This document shows positions 39,724-49,027 of a stretch of DNA of 64,000 bases, piece after piece. The translations under genes and the position numbers were made by a program. The stretch is from Bacilli bacterium. Its GTDB lineage: Bacteria > Bacillota_I > Bacilli_A > RF39 > UBA660. Where the stretch lies: assembly GCA_017428485.1 (NCBI GenBank), contig JAFRQT010000011.1, forward strand, positions 24,651 through 88,650, read 5' to 3'. The notes under the pieces were generated by a model. That model was not told the DNA's origin, made no database searches, and worked only from the letters and a program-made list of their open reading frames with translations. Each line of letters opens with the position of its first letter. Position 1 is the stretch's first letter.

Positions 39724-40632
39724 ATGTATGATACAATAATTGTTGGTGCTGGTACAGCAGGACTTACTGCTGCAATATATCTAAGAAGAGCTTCAAAGAA
39801 AGTATTGGTATTTGAGGCAAAAAGTTATGGAGGACAGATAATAAATGCATCGATTATTGATAATTATCCAGCTGAACCTCATATATCTGGATTTGATTTT
39901 GCTACTAAATTATACAATCAAGCTAAAGAATTAGGTTCCGAAATAAGATTTGAAAAAGTAGTTAATATTGAAGATGGAGACATCAAAAAAGTAATAACTG
40001 AGAAGGACACTTATGAATGTAAAACTATCATTTTAGCAACTGGTTCTGATAATAGAAAACTTGGTTTAGAAGATGAAGATAAATTAATTGGTAAAGGTAT
40101 ATCTTATTGTGCTACATGTGATGGAAACTTTTATAAAAATAAAGTAGTTGCAGTGGCAGGTGGAGGAAACAGTGCAATAGAAGATGCATTATATTTATCT
40201 AATTTAGCCTCAAAAGTATATGTTATCCATAGACGTGATGAATTCAGAGCAGAAGATAAATTACTAAATGAATTAAAGGAAAAGAATAATGTGGAGTTTA
40301 TTCTAAATAGTAATGTAACTAAACTCAATTCAAATGATTTACTGGAAAGTATTGAGCTTACAGATAAAGATGGAAATAAAAAAGTAATTAACTTAGATGG
40401 ACTTTTTATAGCAGTAGGAAGAATACCCGAAAATGAGAATTTTGCATCCATAGTTAATTTAAATGAAAATGGATATGTTATTGCAACTGAAGATTGTAAT
40501 ACTAATGTCCCTGGCATTTTTGTAGCAGGAGATAATAGAACTAAAACTGTAAGACAATTGGTTACTGCTGCTAGTGATGGAGCTGTTGCGGCAAGTGAAG
40601 CAATAAAATATATAAATAAAAATAAACTGTAA
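39724..40632 (+). CDS. trxB: Thioredoxin reductase
   Basis: 302 residues. FAD-binding GAGTAGLTAAIYL (8-20), redox pair C129-A-T-C132, NAD(P)H motif VAGGGNSAIEDALYLS and the C-terminal FVAGDNRTKTVRQLVTAASDGAVAA. It reduces thioredoxin with NADPH. AAGGAGG precedes the start, 15 bases after nrtR, so it is probably the last gene of the NAD operon. Thioredoxin could serve the glutathione-peroxidase-like enzyme at 25065. Confidence 0.96.
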   Translation: MYDTIIVGAGTAGLTAAIYLRRASKKVLVFEAKSYGGQIINASIIDNYPAEPHISGFDFATKLYNQAKELGSEIRFEKVVNIEDGDIKKVITEKDTYECKTIILATGSDNRKLGLEDEDKLIGKGISYCATCDGNFYKNKVVAVAGGGNSAIEDALYLSNLASKVYVIHRRDEFRAEDKLLNELKEKNNVEFILNSNVTKLNSNDLLESIELTDKDGNKKVINLDGLFIAVGRIPENENFASIVNLNENGYVIATEDCNTNVPGIFVAGDNRTKTVRQLVTAASDGAVAASEAIKYINKNKL

Positions 40633-40650
40633 TTTACAGTTTATTTTTTT
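40620..40650. terminator. Bidirectional terminator between trxB and the ASCH-APH gene
   Basis: AAATAAACTGTAA (40620-40632) and TTACAGTTTATTT (40634-40646) are perfect 13-base arms around one T; it includes the trxB stop codon and is followed by T residues. Confidence 0.85.
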
Positions 40651-41918
40651 TCTAGTAATTCACTTGAATATTTAATAATATTATCTTTTAATTCCTGATT
40701 ATTATATTTTGTTAGCAATTCTATGTCATTTAAAATTCTATATATAATCATTCTTTCTTCTAAAAATTTTACATTATTTAGCTCAGTATAATATTTTTTT
40801 ATATATTTAAAGATATTCTTATAATCATCTTTCTTTTGATATGGATCCATTTCTATATTAGCCCATTTATGAGGTGTGTCTTTGCACATGTATAATATTC
40901 TTAAGTCATAATCAAAAGGAGCAATCATTGAATCATTAAAATCTATTAAGTAATAGTTACCATTATAATACAATATATTATCAAAATGAAAATCATTATG
41001 TATAAATGAAAATCTATTATCTGTTAAATATTTATCATATAAATTAATTGAATCTAATATTATTTTTTGATTATTTAAATCAAAATACTTTCTTGTTTTA
41101 TTAAAACACTCTTTTACTTTACTTTTAATATAATGGGTCCAATTTATATCTGAATTGATAATTTTGTGTATACTTTTTAACATTTTTACTAATTCTTTTA
41201 TACATTCTTCTCTTTGACTTTCTGTCATTTTATACCAATAATAGTAAAGAGATTTTCCATTTATCTTTTCAATTATTTCATATACATAATTTACAACTTT
41301 TTTTGAATTATCATACTTATATAGTTTTGGTAAATATTTAGAATCTCTATTAACAGAATAATATTTATATTCTTCTTCAAAAGTATCTTCCAATTTATCA
41401 TTTGTACAAATCTTTATAATAAATTTTTCATCTACGCTAAATATGTCATTATTAAATCCTGCATTTATTTCATATATATTGTGTTCATTATTACCAAATA
41501 AATCTATATTATTATCTACTATTGTTTTGGCAATGTCTAATCTTTTTTTAGTTAAGTCTTCTACTACTTCAAATATTTCAAATACTACTAAAGAATTATC
41601 ATTAAAATTTTTATCTATTTTTTTAAAAAAATCAGTGTGTATTTTTCTATAATATTCTAGTGACTTATCTCCTTCACCTTCTAGACATGCTAAATCTGAA
41701 GTGATATTTTTAAACTCTGTTACTATTATTTGTGTATCTTTTGTTATACATGCTTTCTTTTCATTATCAAAAACAAGTATTCCCATATCTCCTGTTTTAG
41801 GCAAAGGCTCTTTTTCATCAATATATTCTTTATATAATGAAGTTGTTGCAGTTTTATCACCAGATAGTACTAATTTAATTAAATTATCATTATTACTTCC
41901 AAAATGCCAAGTTTCCAT
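40641..41918 (-). CDS. ASCH domain fused to an APH-type phosphotransferase
   Basis: 425 residues from the ATG at 41918 (GGTGAT upstream); an earlier in-frame start at 41945 is rejected. Residues 1-120 are an ASCH domain (METWHFG start, LVLSGDKTATTSLY, GDMGILVFDN, F-E-V-V-E end), a beta-barrel that binds RNA or modified nucleosides. Residues about 130-425 are an aminoglycoside phosphotransferase/choline kinase fold with the catalytic HNDFHFDN (307-314) and the metal-binding Asp326 in LIDFNDS. The N-lobe Lys is likely in KFIIKIC. A kinase with an RNA- or nucleoside-binding domain is unusual. The substrate is unknown; antibiotic resistance cannot be claimed. Confidence 0.8.
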   Translation of the reverse strand: METWHFGSNNDNLIKLVLSGDKTATTSLYKEYIDEKEPLPKTGDMGILVFDNEKKACITKDTQIIVTEFKNITSDLACLEGEGDKSLEYYRKIHTDFFKKIDKNFNDNSLVVFEIFEVVEDLTKKRLDIAKTIVDNNIDLFGNNEHNIYEINAGFNNDIFSVDEKFIIKICTNDKLEDTFEEEYKYYSVNRDSKYLPKLYKYDNSKKVVNYVYEIIEKINGKSLYYYWYKMTESQREECIKELVKMLKSIHKIINSDINWTHYIKSKVKECFNKTRKYFDLNNQKIILDSINLYDKYLTDNRFSFIHNDFHFDNILYYNGNYYLIDFNDSMIAPFDYDLRILYMCKDTPHKWANIEMDPYQKKDDYKNIFKYIKKYYTELNNVKFLEERMIIYRILNDIELLTKYNNQELKDNIIKYSSELLEKK

Positions 41919-41985
41919 AGTTATCACCACATAATTATTATACATTATTAAAATAATATATGCTATAATTGATAAGGTGATTAAA

Positions 41986-42864
41986 GTGCCCGATTATAAA
42001 ACGCATTCAATTCATAGCGAACTAGTATTTAATAATATTAGAAGAAGAACAGATGTAAATTTAGAAAAAATAAAAGTTTTTTCATTTGGACCTGATACAT
42101 TAATTAGTACCAATTATAAGTTATTTGATTATCAACATTCTCATAGAACTAAAGATTATTTTGAATCTTTACTAAAATATATAAAAGAAAATAAATTACA
42201 AGATAATAGCGAAGTTATGTCGTTTTTATATGGACAATTAGACCATTTTATATTAGATGTTATTATTCATCCTTTAATTTATTATATGACAGAAAAGATG
42301 CCGGTTAAGTATAGATTAAAGCCACACACTTTACTTGAATTATGGATATCTGATTATGTTATGACTAGATATCAAAGAGAAAGAAAGGATTATTATAGTG
42401 GTGTAAAAATAAGTAAACAATTAAAAGATATTATTGATAGTTCATATAAAACTGTGTATAAAAAAGATAATGTAGCTTCTCAATATGAAACTGGAATCGG
42501 GCACATAATTAAGTTTGACAGAATACGTTTTAGTGATAATAGACTGTTAAAAAGGATATGTAATAAATTAAAAATAGGAGATTTCTTTTATAAAAGAAAT
42601 GGACATAGAGCACGCAGATTTTTAAATTTTAAACATGAAGTAATTACTAATCCAGTTACTGGAGATGAATTTAAATCTTCTTTTGATGACTTGTGGTCAG
42701 AGTCAATTAATGTAGCAAGTGAATTAATTGATGATGTTAATAGATATTTATATTTAGATAGACCTTTATGTAATTATTTCATAAATGGAAATATATCATA
42801 TAATACAGGACTTCCATGCTGTGAAGAGGAAAGGTTTAGATTTGTAAGAAAATATAAACAATAA
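41986..42864 (+). CDS. Zinc-dependent phospholipase C-like protein
   Basis: 292 residues from the GTG at 41986 (AAGGTGA upstream); a GTG at 41977 is inside the ribosome site. The fold is that of PF00882: THSIHSELVFN at the start, FSFGPDTL, H-S-H-R-T-K-D-Y-F, and FLYGQLDHFILDVIIHPLIYYMTEKM with zinc-type His/Asp residues. No signal peptide, so it acts in the cytoplasm, unlike toxin phospholipases. Substrate unknown. An extended -10 (TG then TATAAT at 41964-41969) lies only a few bases before the ribosome site. Confidence 0.8.
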   Translation: MPDYKTHSIHSELVFNNIRRRTDVNLEKIKVFSFGPDTLISTNYKLFDYQHSHRTKDYFESLLKYIKENKLQDNSEVMSFLYGQLDHFILDVIIHPLIYYMTEKMPVKYRLKPHTLLELWISDYVMTRYQRERKDYYSGVKISKQLKDIIDSSYKTVYKKDNVASQYETGIGHIIKFDRIRFSDNRLLKRICNKLKIGDFFYKRNGHRARRFLNFKHEVITNPVTGDEFKSSFDDLWSESINVASELIDDVNRYLYLDRPLCNYFINGNISYNTGLPCCEEERFRFVRKYKQ

Positions 42865-42889
42865 AAAATAGTTAGTAATAACTATTTTT
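42864..42889. terminator. Bidirectional terminator
   Basis: AAAAATAGTTA (42864-42874) pairs with TAACTATTTTT (42879-42889) over GTAA, between converging genes. Confidence 0.8.
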
Positions 42890-43415
42890 TTCTTAATATT
42901 CTAATACATTCATTCATGTCATTAATGCTCATTGTATTATAAGTAATAACACTATTATTTGGATAATATTCTTTCATTGCTTTCATATCATCAAGAACTA
43001 CAAAATTATTTATTCGATGTTTATTTAAGGCAAATTGTATTTCTTTGGCTCTTATTAGTGCTAAATCATCACGTTCTTTTCCTTTTCCAAGCAAAGGTAA
43101 ATCTTCAAGCCAATAACTATTTAAACCATGTATTTTTAATAGATCTGGCATTTTGTATGGTTGATCAGGATTTCTCCAATCACTAGATACAATTATTTTA
43201 GAATCAGTCTCTTTTAAAGCATATTTAAGTCTTGCCACTGCTTGTTCATCCCAATCATAATATACTGAGGCAAGAGTAGAAAGATCATATTTTGAATAAT
43301 CAGTATTATATCTTTTTGATAATAATCTTACTAAACTATTATCTACACTAATAAACTGACTATCAGTATCATATGGTTGTAATACACCATCAATATCTAA
43401 AAAAACTATATTCAT
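42882..43415 (-). CDS. HAD-domain protein
   Basis: 177 residues. It begins MNIVFLDIDGVLQPY, HAD motif I with Asp-x-Asp. KIIVSSDWRN is motif II with Ser, and FVVLDDMKAM holds the acidic motif IV. This is the small HAD_like group found in phages and bacteria, with a long insert between motifs I and II (residues 20-85). Probable phosphatase of unknown substrate. GGAG lies just upstream of the start at 43415. Confidence 0.8.
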   Translation of the reverse strand: MNIVFLDIDGVLQPYDTDSQFISVDNSLVRLLSKRYNTDYSKYDLSTLASVYYDWDEQAVARLKYALKETDSKIIVSSDWRNPDQPYKMPDLLKIHGLNSYWLEDLPLLGKGKERDDLALIRAKEIQFALNKHRINNFVVLDDMKAMKEYYPNNSVITYNTMSINDMNECIRILRKK

Positions 43416-43503
43416 AATTTCTCCTTAATGGGTAATATTATAACACAAAAATAAAGTAAATCACACAAAAACTCTTTTTTCATACAATACATTAGGTGAT
43501 ATT

Positions 43504-44382
43504 ATGGCACTAAAAGGTATTGTTATAGATCCTGGACATGGTGGTTCTGATCCGGGGGCAGTTGCAAATAATATAAAAGAAAAAGATTATGCTTTATTAA
43601 TAAGCAAATATATGTATGATAGATTTAAAGAATTAGGAGTACCTGTAAGATTAACTAGAGATACTGATATATCATTATCTCCAAAACAAAGAGCATCTAA
43701 AATTAAAGGTTTTTTTGGTACTGGCAAGGATGTAATAGTTATATCAAATCATTTAAATGCAGGTAAAGGTGATGGGGCAGAGGTAATATATGCTCTTAGA
43801 AATACTGGGACTCTTTCTAAAAAAATATTAGATGAAATAGAAAAAGAGGGACAAAATGCTAGAAAGTATTATCAGTTGAGACTTCCTAATAACCCAATAA
43901 AAGATTATTATTTTATACATAGAGATACGCCTAATAATGAAGCGGTTATTATAGAATATGGTTTTGTTGATAGTCCTAAAGATGATGTTGAACAAATAAA
44001 AAATGATTATAAAAAATATGCAGAAGCAGTTGTAAGAGCGGTTTGCAATTATAAAGGCATTAAGTATACTGCACCAATTGGTTCGAATTACTACACGGTT
44101 AAAAAAGGAGATAGTCTGTGGAGTATTGCGAATAAATATGGAACTACTATTAAAAAGTTAAAAGAAATAAATAAATTATCTTCTGATTTATTGCAAATAG
44201 GCCAGGTTTTAAAAATAGGTGATAATACTGATAATTATTTAATGTATAAAGTGGTAAAAGGAGATAGTTTATGGAGTATTGCAAATAAATATAAAACTAC
44301 TGTCAAAAAAATAAAAGAAATTAATAAATTGTCTTCCGATTTACTACAAATAGGTCAGAATTTACTAATTCCTACTAATTAA
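43504..44382 (+). CDS. N-acetylmuramoyl-L-alanine amidase with two LysM domains (CwlC-like)
   Basis: 292 residues. An Amidase_3 domain (1-185) has IVIDPGHGGSDPGAV (zinc His), a later SNHLNA and the catalytic Glu in IIEYGFVD. Two LysM repeats follow (about 196-240 and 247-291), each with YxVxxGDSLWSIANKY. There is no signal peptide. Amidases of this type without a signal (CwlC/CwlH) are mother-cell lytic enzymes in spore formers, or phage endolysins. No phage genes surround it. AGGTGAT precedes the ATG. Confidence 0.9.
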   Translation: MALKGIVIDPGHGGSDPGAVANNIKEKDYALLISKYMYDRFKELGVPVRLTRDTDISLSPKQRASKIKGFFGTGKDVIVISNHLNAGKGDGAEVIYALRNTGTLSKKILDEIEKEGQNARKYYQLRLPNNPIKDYYFIHRDTPNNEAVIIEYGFVDSPKDDVEQIKNDYKKYAEAVVRAVCNYKGIKYTAPIGSNYYTVKKGDSLWSIANKYGTTIKKLKEINKLSSDLLQIGQVLKIGDNTDNYLMYKVVKGDSLWSIANKYKTTVKKIKEINKLSSDLLQIGQNLLIPTN

Positions 44383-44410
44383 AAAACTTATTTCAGCGAA
44401 ATAAGTTTTT
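44382..44410. terminator. Bidirectional terminator
   Basis: AAAAACTTATTTC (44382-44394) and GAAATAAGTTTTT (44398-44410) are perfect 13-base arms with a 3-base loop between converging genes. Confidence 0.85.
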
Positions 44411-45956
44411 ATGATGAAGCTATTATATTTATTAATTCTTCTTTTTTTATTTTATTTTTTTGATTTAATTCAAATATCTTTTCAACTTCATCTAATGTGT
44501 AATTTAATTCTTCTTTATATGATTCAATTGTTTCATTATATAATGTATCTATTTCTTTTCTTGCGGTATTACTTTCAACAATAAAATAAGTAAGCATTAA
44601 TAATCCAATTACAAACATTGTAATACCAATACTAGAATTAAATAATGCAACAATAATTCCTATAATAGAAAATGCTAATGAATAAATAGTTTTAGTACTA
44701 AATAATTTGTATTTTTCAGCACCTTTCTTAAATGGTTCTGAAATATAGTTTATCATTTTTTCAGTTATTTCTTCCCTTGAATGTTTCTTATTTACTTCAA
44801 GAGCCAAGTTATTGATTTCCAGCAATATAGTTTCTTTTTCTTCTTTTTTAGGATCTATATTTTTAAGCAAATAATCTTTTAAATAGTGTAATGAAAAATG
44901 TTTTAAATTATATTCATTATTTTTATTAAATAATATATTAATCATGATGCTATAAATATCAGTCTTTTTAGAATGATTATCTACTTCAGAGTATTCCTTA
45001 TTAAGTAAGAATGCTTCATTTTTTGCAATGTTTTGTTCTAATTGTAATTCTTTTTCTTCTTTAATGTTTATTACTTGTTCTAACAAGTCTATATTTTTAT
45101 TTTCTCCATAGTCATTAACTATATCATATAATTCACCATATTTTGATAAAGAGTTATATTCATCAATTAATTTATCATAATCTAAACAATACTCTTTTAA
45201 ATATTTTGTTTCATCTGAATTTAATTTAATGTTTAAAATATTTATTTCTTCTTTGACTTTATTATTAATCATATCTACGATATCTTTATCTTTATTTAAT
45301 TCATTTGTCCACTTATTAAAAAATTCATTAATTTTATTATAGAATGCTTTATAATGTGATAAATTTTCTAGTATTAATACTGTTTTTTTACTTATTTCTT
45401 TTGGATTAATAGTTAATAAAAATTCTTCTAAATATTTTAAGGCTTCTTTTATTTTATTAAATTTAATATATACTAGTGTCAATATTAAAGATGTATTATT
45501 TTTATTTAATTTACTTGCTTGATTAACTGCATTATTTAATGCTTTTTGATCTCCTTTTATTTCAGCATTTATTGCAAATAAAATGTAAGTTAAGTAAAAA
45601 TTAGGTAAATTAAAACTGTTTTGCTCTTCTTTTGTCAAAACTTCTTTATTATTAACTAGTTCTAATATGCGTTCTCTGATTTGGTTTAATTTTGAATATT
45701 TTTTAAATAATTCATTAGTATCATTTTTTATTTCTTCTTTAGCTTTCTCAATTAGTGGAGCAGCTTTCATCTCATCTATAAATGTTTTTAATTCATTTTC
45801 AAGTGATCTAACATTATTTTTAATATCATTTATTTCTTCATTATAATTTTCAACTTGTGAATTAATCCCATCTACATTATTAGTGATATTTTCAATGCTT
45901 TTAGATAAACTATTGATATTAGTTTTAAATGATTCAATATCTTTTTTATTAGCCAT
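44409..45956 (-). CDS. Large coiled-coil protein with C-terminal membrane hairpin
   Basis: 515 residues from the ATG at 45956 with GAGGTGG upstream. Residues 1-110 are a coiled coil (repeated Asn/Ile/Glu heptads). A long helical region follows, rich in Lys and Glu, possibly TPR-like (about 110-400). Two membrane helices lie near 430-475, with a charged helical tail. The likely topology is both ends in the cytoplasm. No family recognised. A scaffold at the membrane is a guess from shape. Confidence 0.65.
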   Translation of the reverse strand: MANKKDIESFKTNINSLSKSIENITNNVDGINSQVENYNEEINDIKNNVRSLENELKTFIDEMKAAPLIEKAKEEIKNDTNELFKKYSKLNQIRERILELVNNKEVLTKEEQNSFNLPNFYLTYILFAINAEIKGDQKALNNAVNQASKLNKNNTSLILTLVYIKFNKIKEALKYLEEFLLTINPKEISKKTVLILENLSHYKAFYNKINEFFNKWTNELNKDKDIVDMINNKVKEEINILNIKLNSDETKYLKEYCLDYDKLIDEYNSLSKYGELYDIVNDYGENKNIDLLEQVINIKEEKELQLEQNIAKNEAFLLNKEYSEVDNHSKKTDIYSIMINILFNKNNEYNLKHFSLHYLKDYLLKNIDPKKEEKETILLEINNLALEVNKKHSREEITEKMINYISEPFKKGAEKYKLFSTKTIYSLAFSIIGIIVALFNSSIGITMFVIGLLMLTYFIVESNTARKEIDTLYNETIESYKEELNYTLDEVEKIFELNQKNKIKKEELINIIASS

Positions 45957-46017
45957 CAATACCACCTCACTTTATTCTCATATTAATTATAGCATAGTTT
46001 TTTTTAAAATAATAGTG

Positions 46018-46446
46018 TTAGTGAAGTTCTGAGCAAACCCCTGGATCAGGTTCATAAAAGCAATGTCCTTTATATCTGCCAGCATTTTTTTGATTAAACC
46101 ATTTAGACTTGCAATCTTGGCTTTTACTTGGAGAATAAAACCATAATGCATTTGTAGCAGGATGATAGTATTCACCTTTCAATACACGCTTTGCTAAATC
46201 CTTTTCTTTTGTTGTTGCACTACCGCTATTAAATAATGAACTACTTGTACCTACAAAACCTCCTGGATTTTGATATATAACATCAGTAATTGTTCTTATA
46301 TTTTTAAAATCTAAACATTTTGCAATAGCTCTATTAACAATAACATTACCTACCATTAGCATTCCAAGATCTCCCTCTGCTAAAGCTTCTGCCCTCATAA
46401 GCCTTGCACATAAATCTAATTCCTTGTTACTATATTTTAATAACAT
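46018..46446 (-). CDS. cwlJ: CwlJ-like cell wall hydrolase
   Basis: 142 residues, exactly the size of Bacillus CwlJ. The Hydrolase_2 (SleB/CwlJ) domain covers the whole protein: ELDLCARLMRAEALAEGDLGMLMVGNVIVNRAIAKCLDFK has the catalytic Glu, and the end has W-F-N-Q-K-N-A-G-R-Y-K-G-H-C-F-Y, both matching CwlJ closely. No signal peptide. CwlJ is a cortex-lytic enzyme in the spore coat that acts at germination; it needs GerQ, which is not adjacent. AGGTGAT precedes the start. Confidence 0.88.
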   Translation of the reverse strand: MLLKYSNKELDLCARLMRAEALAEGDLGMLMVGNVIVNRAIAKCLDFKNIRTITDVIYQNPGGFVGTSSSLFNSGSATTKEKDLAKRVLKGEYYHPATNALWFYSPSKSQDCKSKWFNQKNAGRYKGHCFYEPDPGVCSELH

Positions 46447-46531
46447 ATTATCACCTACAATATTTTATTCAGTTTTACTAGTATTTGGTAATTATTAGTG
46501 TATAATAGTTATATAAGTTAAGGAGGTTACT

Positions 46532-46918
46532 ATGACAAAAGAATTATGCAAAGAAGCTTTTCTGCTTGTAGTAAGCAACTATTATAATGAACTATGTGGA
46601 GATAATGTTCAGTTAAAGGATGAATTAGATGTAACTTATTGTCTTACTGGAATGGGAGTAGACTTGAAACTATATTATGAAAAGGAAATAGATGGCAAAT
46701 TAGAAAAAGTATATGTCTCTAATTCTATTATATGGCCAGCATTATGGGAATTTGCAAGAAAATATGAATATGATTTAAAATCATTCTGTTATATTGGCGG
46801 AGTGAGAAGAATGGGAATGTTTATAAGTGAAGATGAACCATATTTTGAAGGAGTTAGATTAAAAGTAAGTGACTTAAATAAGGAAAGAAGACTTTCATTA
46901 ATCAAAAGAGATAAATAA
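46532..46918 (+). CDS. Unknown protein, paralogue of the one at 37413
   Basis: 128 residues with a strong AAGGAGG. The N-terminus (A-F-L-L-V-V-S-N-Y-Y-N-E-L-C-G-D-N-V) and the region F-E-G-V-R-L-K-V near the C-terminus align with the NAD-operon protein at 37413. The centre is aromatic (W-P-A-L-W-E-F-A-R-K-Y). No recognised family. Two copies in 10 kb suggest a lineage-specific family of small soluble proteins. Confidence 0.6.
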   Translation: MTKELCKEAFLLVVSNYYNELCGDNVQLKDELDVTYCLTGMGVDLKLYYEKEIDGKLEKVYVSNSIIWPALWEFARKYEYDLKSFCYIGGVRRMGMFISEDEPYFEGVRLKVSDLNKERRLSLIKRDK

Positions 46919-46945
46919 GAGTTATAATATATATGAGGGATTGAA

Positions 46946-47623
46946 ATGAGTGATATATATTTAATAAGACATGGTTTTACTCCTGCGAATAATGCTAGCT
47001 ATAACGGACAAAAGGGGCTTAGATCAATCGCAGAGGATGAAAATATGCCTCTTGAAATAAAGTATGGGCGTAAACAAGCAGAAGAAGTAGGTAAATATTT
47101 AGAAAATATTAAAGGCAAAGTTCTGGTGTTAGCTAGTCCATATAGAAGAGTTCAAGAAACATTGAAGATAGCTCTTTCTAATGTTAATTTTGAATATGAT
47201 TTGAAAATATGCAAAGAACTAAAGGAAATAGGTTCTGGTGTTCATTATGCAAGAACAAAAGAAGAACTATTAAGTATGTATCCAGAAGCAAGTAAGATTT
47301 TAGATGATTTAAAAATAGATCCTTTGGGAACTAAATATTTATATGGTGAAAGTCAGTATGATGTTAGAGATAGAGTTAGAACAATAGCATTAAAAATCAA
47401 AAAAATAAGTGAAAGCAATAAATATGATAACATTTTAATATTTGCTCATGGAACAGCTAATAGGTGGTTAAGTTATTGGATTACCGGAATATATATAGAC
47501 CATGTATTAAAAAATGGCGAAATAAATAAAATATCTAATGGTACTGTCAAAACAGTATTCATACCTAAAACAATGGTACCATTAGGATATATGGTGAATA
47601 TTGAAAAACATAAAGAACTTTAA
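46946..47623 (+). CDS. Histidine phosphatase family protein (phosphoglycerate-mutase-like)
   Basis: 225 residues. N-terminal IYLIRHGFTPANNASYNGQ contains the catalytic R-H-G. The second half has the acid in KELKEIGSG and the second His in ILIFAHGTANRWL. It belongs to the histidine phosphatase branch; the substrate could be a sugar phosphate, a nucleotide or a protein. The N-terminal gap before the next Arg is longer than in GpmA, so a glycolytic mutase is unlikely. The stop codon overlaps a terminator. Confidence 0.85.
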   Translation: MSDIYLIRHGFTPANNASYNGQKGLRSIAEDENMPLEIKYGRKQAEEVGKYLENIKGKVLVLASPYRRVQETLKIALSNVNFEYDLKICKELKEIGSGVHYARTKEELLSMYPEASKILDDLKIDPLGTKYLYGESQYDVRDRVRTIALKIKKISESNKYDNILIFAHGTANRWLSYWITGIYIDHVLKNGEINKISNGTVKTVFIPKTMVPLGYMVNIEKHKEL

Positions 47624-47637
47624 TTATAAAGTTCTTT
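47612..47637 (+). terminator. Terminator after the histidine phosphatase gene
   Basis: AAAGAACTTTA (47612-47622) pairs with TAAAGTTCTTT (47627-47637) over a 4-base loop. Confidence 0.75.
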
Positions 47638-47678
47638 TATTTAATTATTGTGTTATAATACATGTTGGAGATGAGAAA

Positions 47679-48941
47679 ATGAAAATACCTTTTAAAGCAG
47701 GAAATATATTAATTCCTAAAAAAAATATTGATATGACGAAATGGAGTGTTGTTGCTTGTGACCAATATACTTCTGAACCAGAATATTGGAATGAAGTAAA
47801 AAATATTGTTGGAGATAGTCCATCAACATTAAATTTAACATTACCAGAAATCTATTTAGAAGAAAGTGATGTCGAAGAAAGAATTAAAAGAATAAATGTT
47901 AACATGGAAGAAATGTTAAAAAAAGATATATTTGATGAATATAAAGATTCAATGATATATTTAGAAAGAACTCAAAATGATGGTAAAGTAAGAGAAGGAT
48001 TAATGGGGATAGTTGATTTAGAAGCATATTCTTATGAAAAAGGTTCTCAAACTTTAATTAGAGCTACTGAAAAAACAGTTATTGAAAGAATACCCCCAAG
48101 AATGAAAGTAAGAGAAAATGCATTACTTGAACTTCCTCATATTATGATATTAATTGATGATGAAAAGAAAGATATTATTGAAAGTTTAAAAAATAAAGTC
48201 AGTGAAAATGACGTGGTTTATGATTTTGAATTGATGCAAAAGGGTGGACACATTAAAGGATACAAACTTAATAATGATGTTATTAATGAAATTAATACTA
48301 AATTAGAAGCATTAGCGGATAAAGAATATTTTGAAAAGAAATATGATGTTAAAGATAAAGGCATATTATTATTTGCTATGGGAGATGGAAATCACTCATT
48401 AGCTACTGCTAAAGCATGCTATGAAAAATTAAAAGAAACAATGAGTGAAGAAGAATACTTAAATAATCCTGCAAGATATGCACTTGTTGAACTTGTTAAT
48501 CTTCATAGTGGCGCATTAGAATTTGAGGCAATTCACAGGGTAATATTTGATACTGATGTTAATGATTTACTTGATAATTTATATAAATATTATGATATTA
48601 ATGAAGAGGGTAATGGTCAAAAATTTGAATTGGTTACTAAAGATATGGATAAAGTATTATATATATCTAATCCTAAATCTAATATAGCAGTAGGTTCTAT
48701 TCAAATGTTTTTAGATGAATATTTAAGTAATCACAATGGAAAAATAGATTATATTCATGGAGAAGATGTAACTAAAGAATTTGCTAAAAAAGATAATAAT
48801 GTTGGAATAATATTCGATGCTATGGCAAAAGAAGATTTATTTAAAACAGTTATATTAGATGGGGCTCTTCCTAGAAAAACTTTCTCTATGGGACATAGTT
48901 ATGATAAGAGATTTTATTTAGAAGCAAGAAAAATAAAATAG
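47679..48941 (+). CDS. DUF1015 family protein
   Basis: 420 residues from the ATG at 47679 (GGAGATGAG upstream); an in-frame start at 47601 would lie inside the previous gene. Blocks WSVVACDQYTSEPEYWNEV at the start, YLERTQNDGKVREGLMGIVDLE, and MGDGNHSLATAKACYEKLK in the middle are typical of DUF1015, a family with an uncertain role that is sometimes linked to serine or phosphorylated-amino-acid metabolism. An extended -10 (TGT then TATAAT at 47654-47659) gives its own promoter. Confidence 0.88.
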   Translation: MKIPFKAGNILIPKKNIDMTKWSVVACDQYTSEPEYWNEVKNIVGDSPSTLNLTLPEIYLEESDVEERIKRINVNMEEMLKKDIFDEYKDSMIYLERTQNDGKVREGLMGIVDLEAYSYEKGSQTLIRATEKTVIERIPPRMKVRENALLELPHIMILIDDEKKDIIESLKNKVSENDVVYDFELMQKGGHIKGYKLNNDVINEINTKLEALADKEYFEKKYDVKDKGILLFAMGDGNHSLATAKACYEKLKETMSEEEYLNNPARYALVELVNLHSGALEFEAIHRVIFDTDVNDLLDNLYKYYDINEEGNGQKFELVTKDMDKVLYISNPKSNIAVGSIQMFLDEYLSNHNGKIDYIHGEDVTKEFAKKDNNVGIIFDAMAKEDLFKTVILDGALPRKTFSMGHSYDKRFYLEARKIK

Positions 48942-48946
48942 AAGTG

Positions 48947-48974
48947 AAGCAATTAGTTATCTAATTGCTTTTTT
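48947..48974 (+). terminator. Terminator after the DUF1015 gene
   Basis: AAGCAATTAG (48947-48956) and CTAATTGCTT (48961-48970) pair over TTAT and run into T residues. Confidence 0.85.
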
Positions 48975-49027
48975 AATTATAAAAAATATGATAAACTTAT
49001 AATTAGGAGTATATAAGAGTAGTAGTT

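Noticed and set aside
43504..44382. Phage endolysin
   Set aside because: The enzyme has no signal peptide, which fits an endolysin, but there is no holin or any phage gene nearby and other spore-related genes are present in the window.
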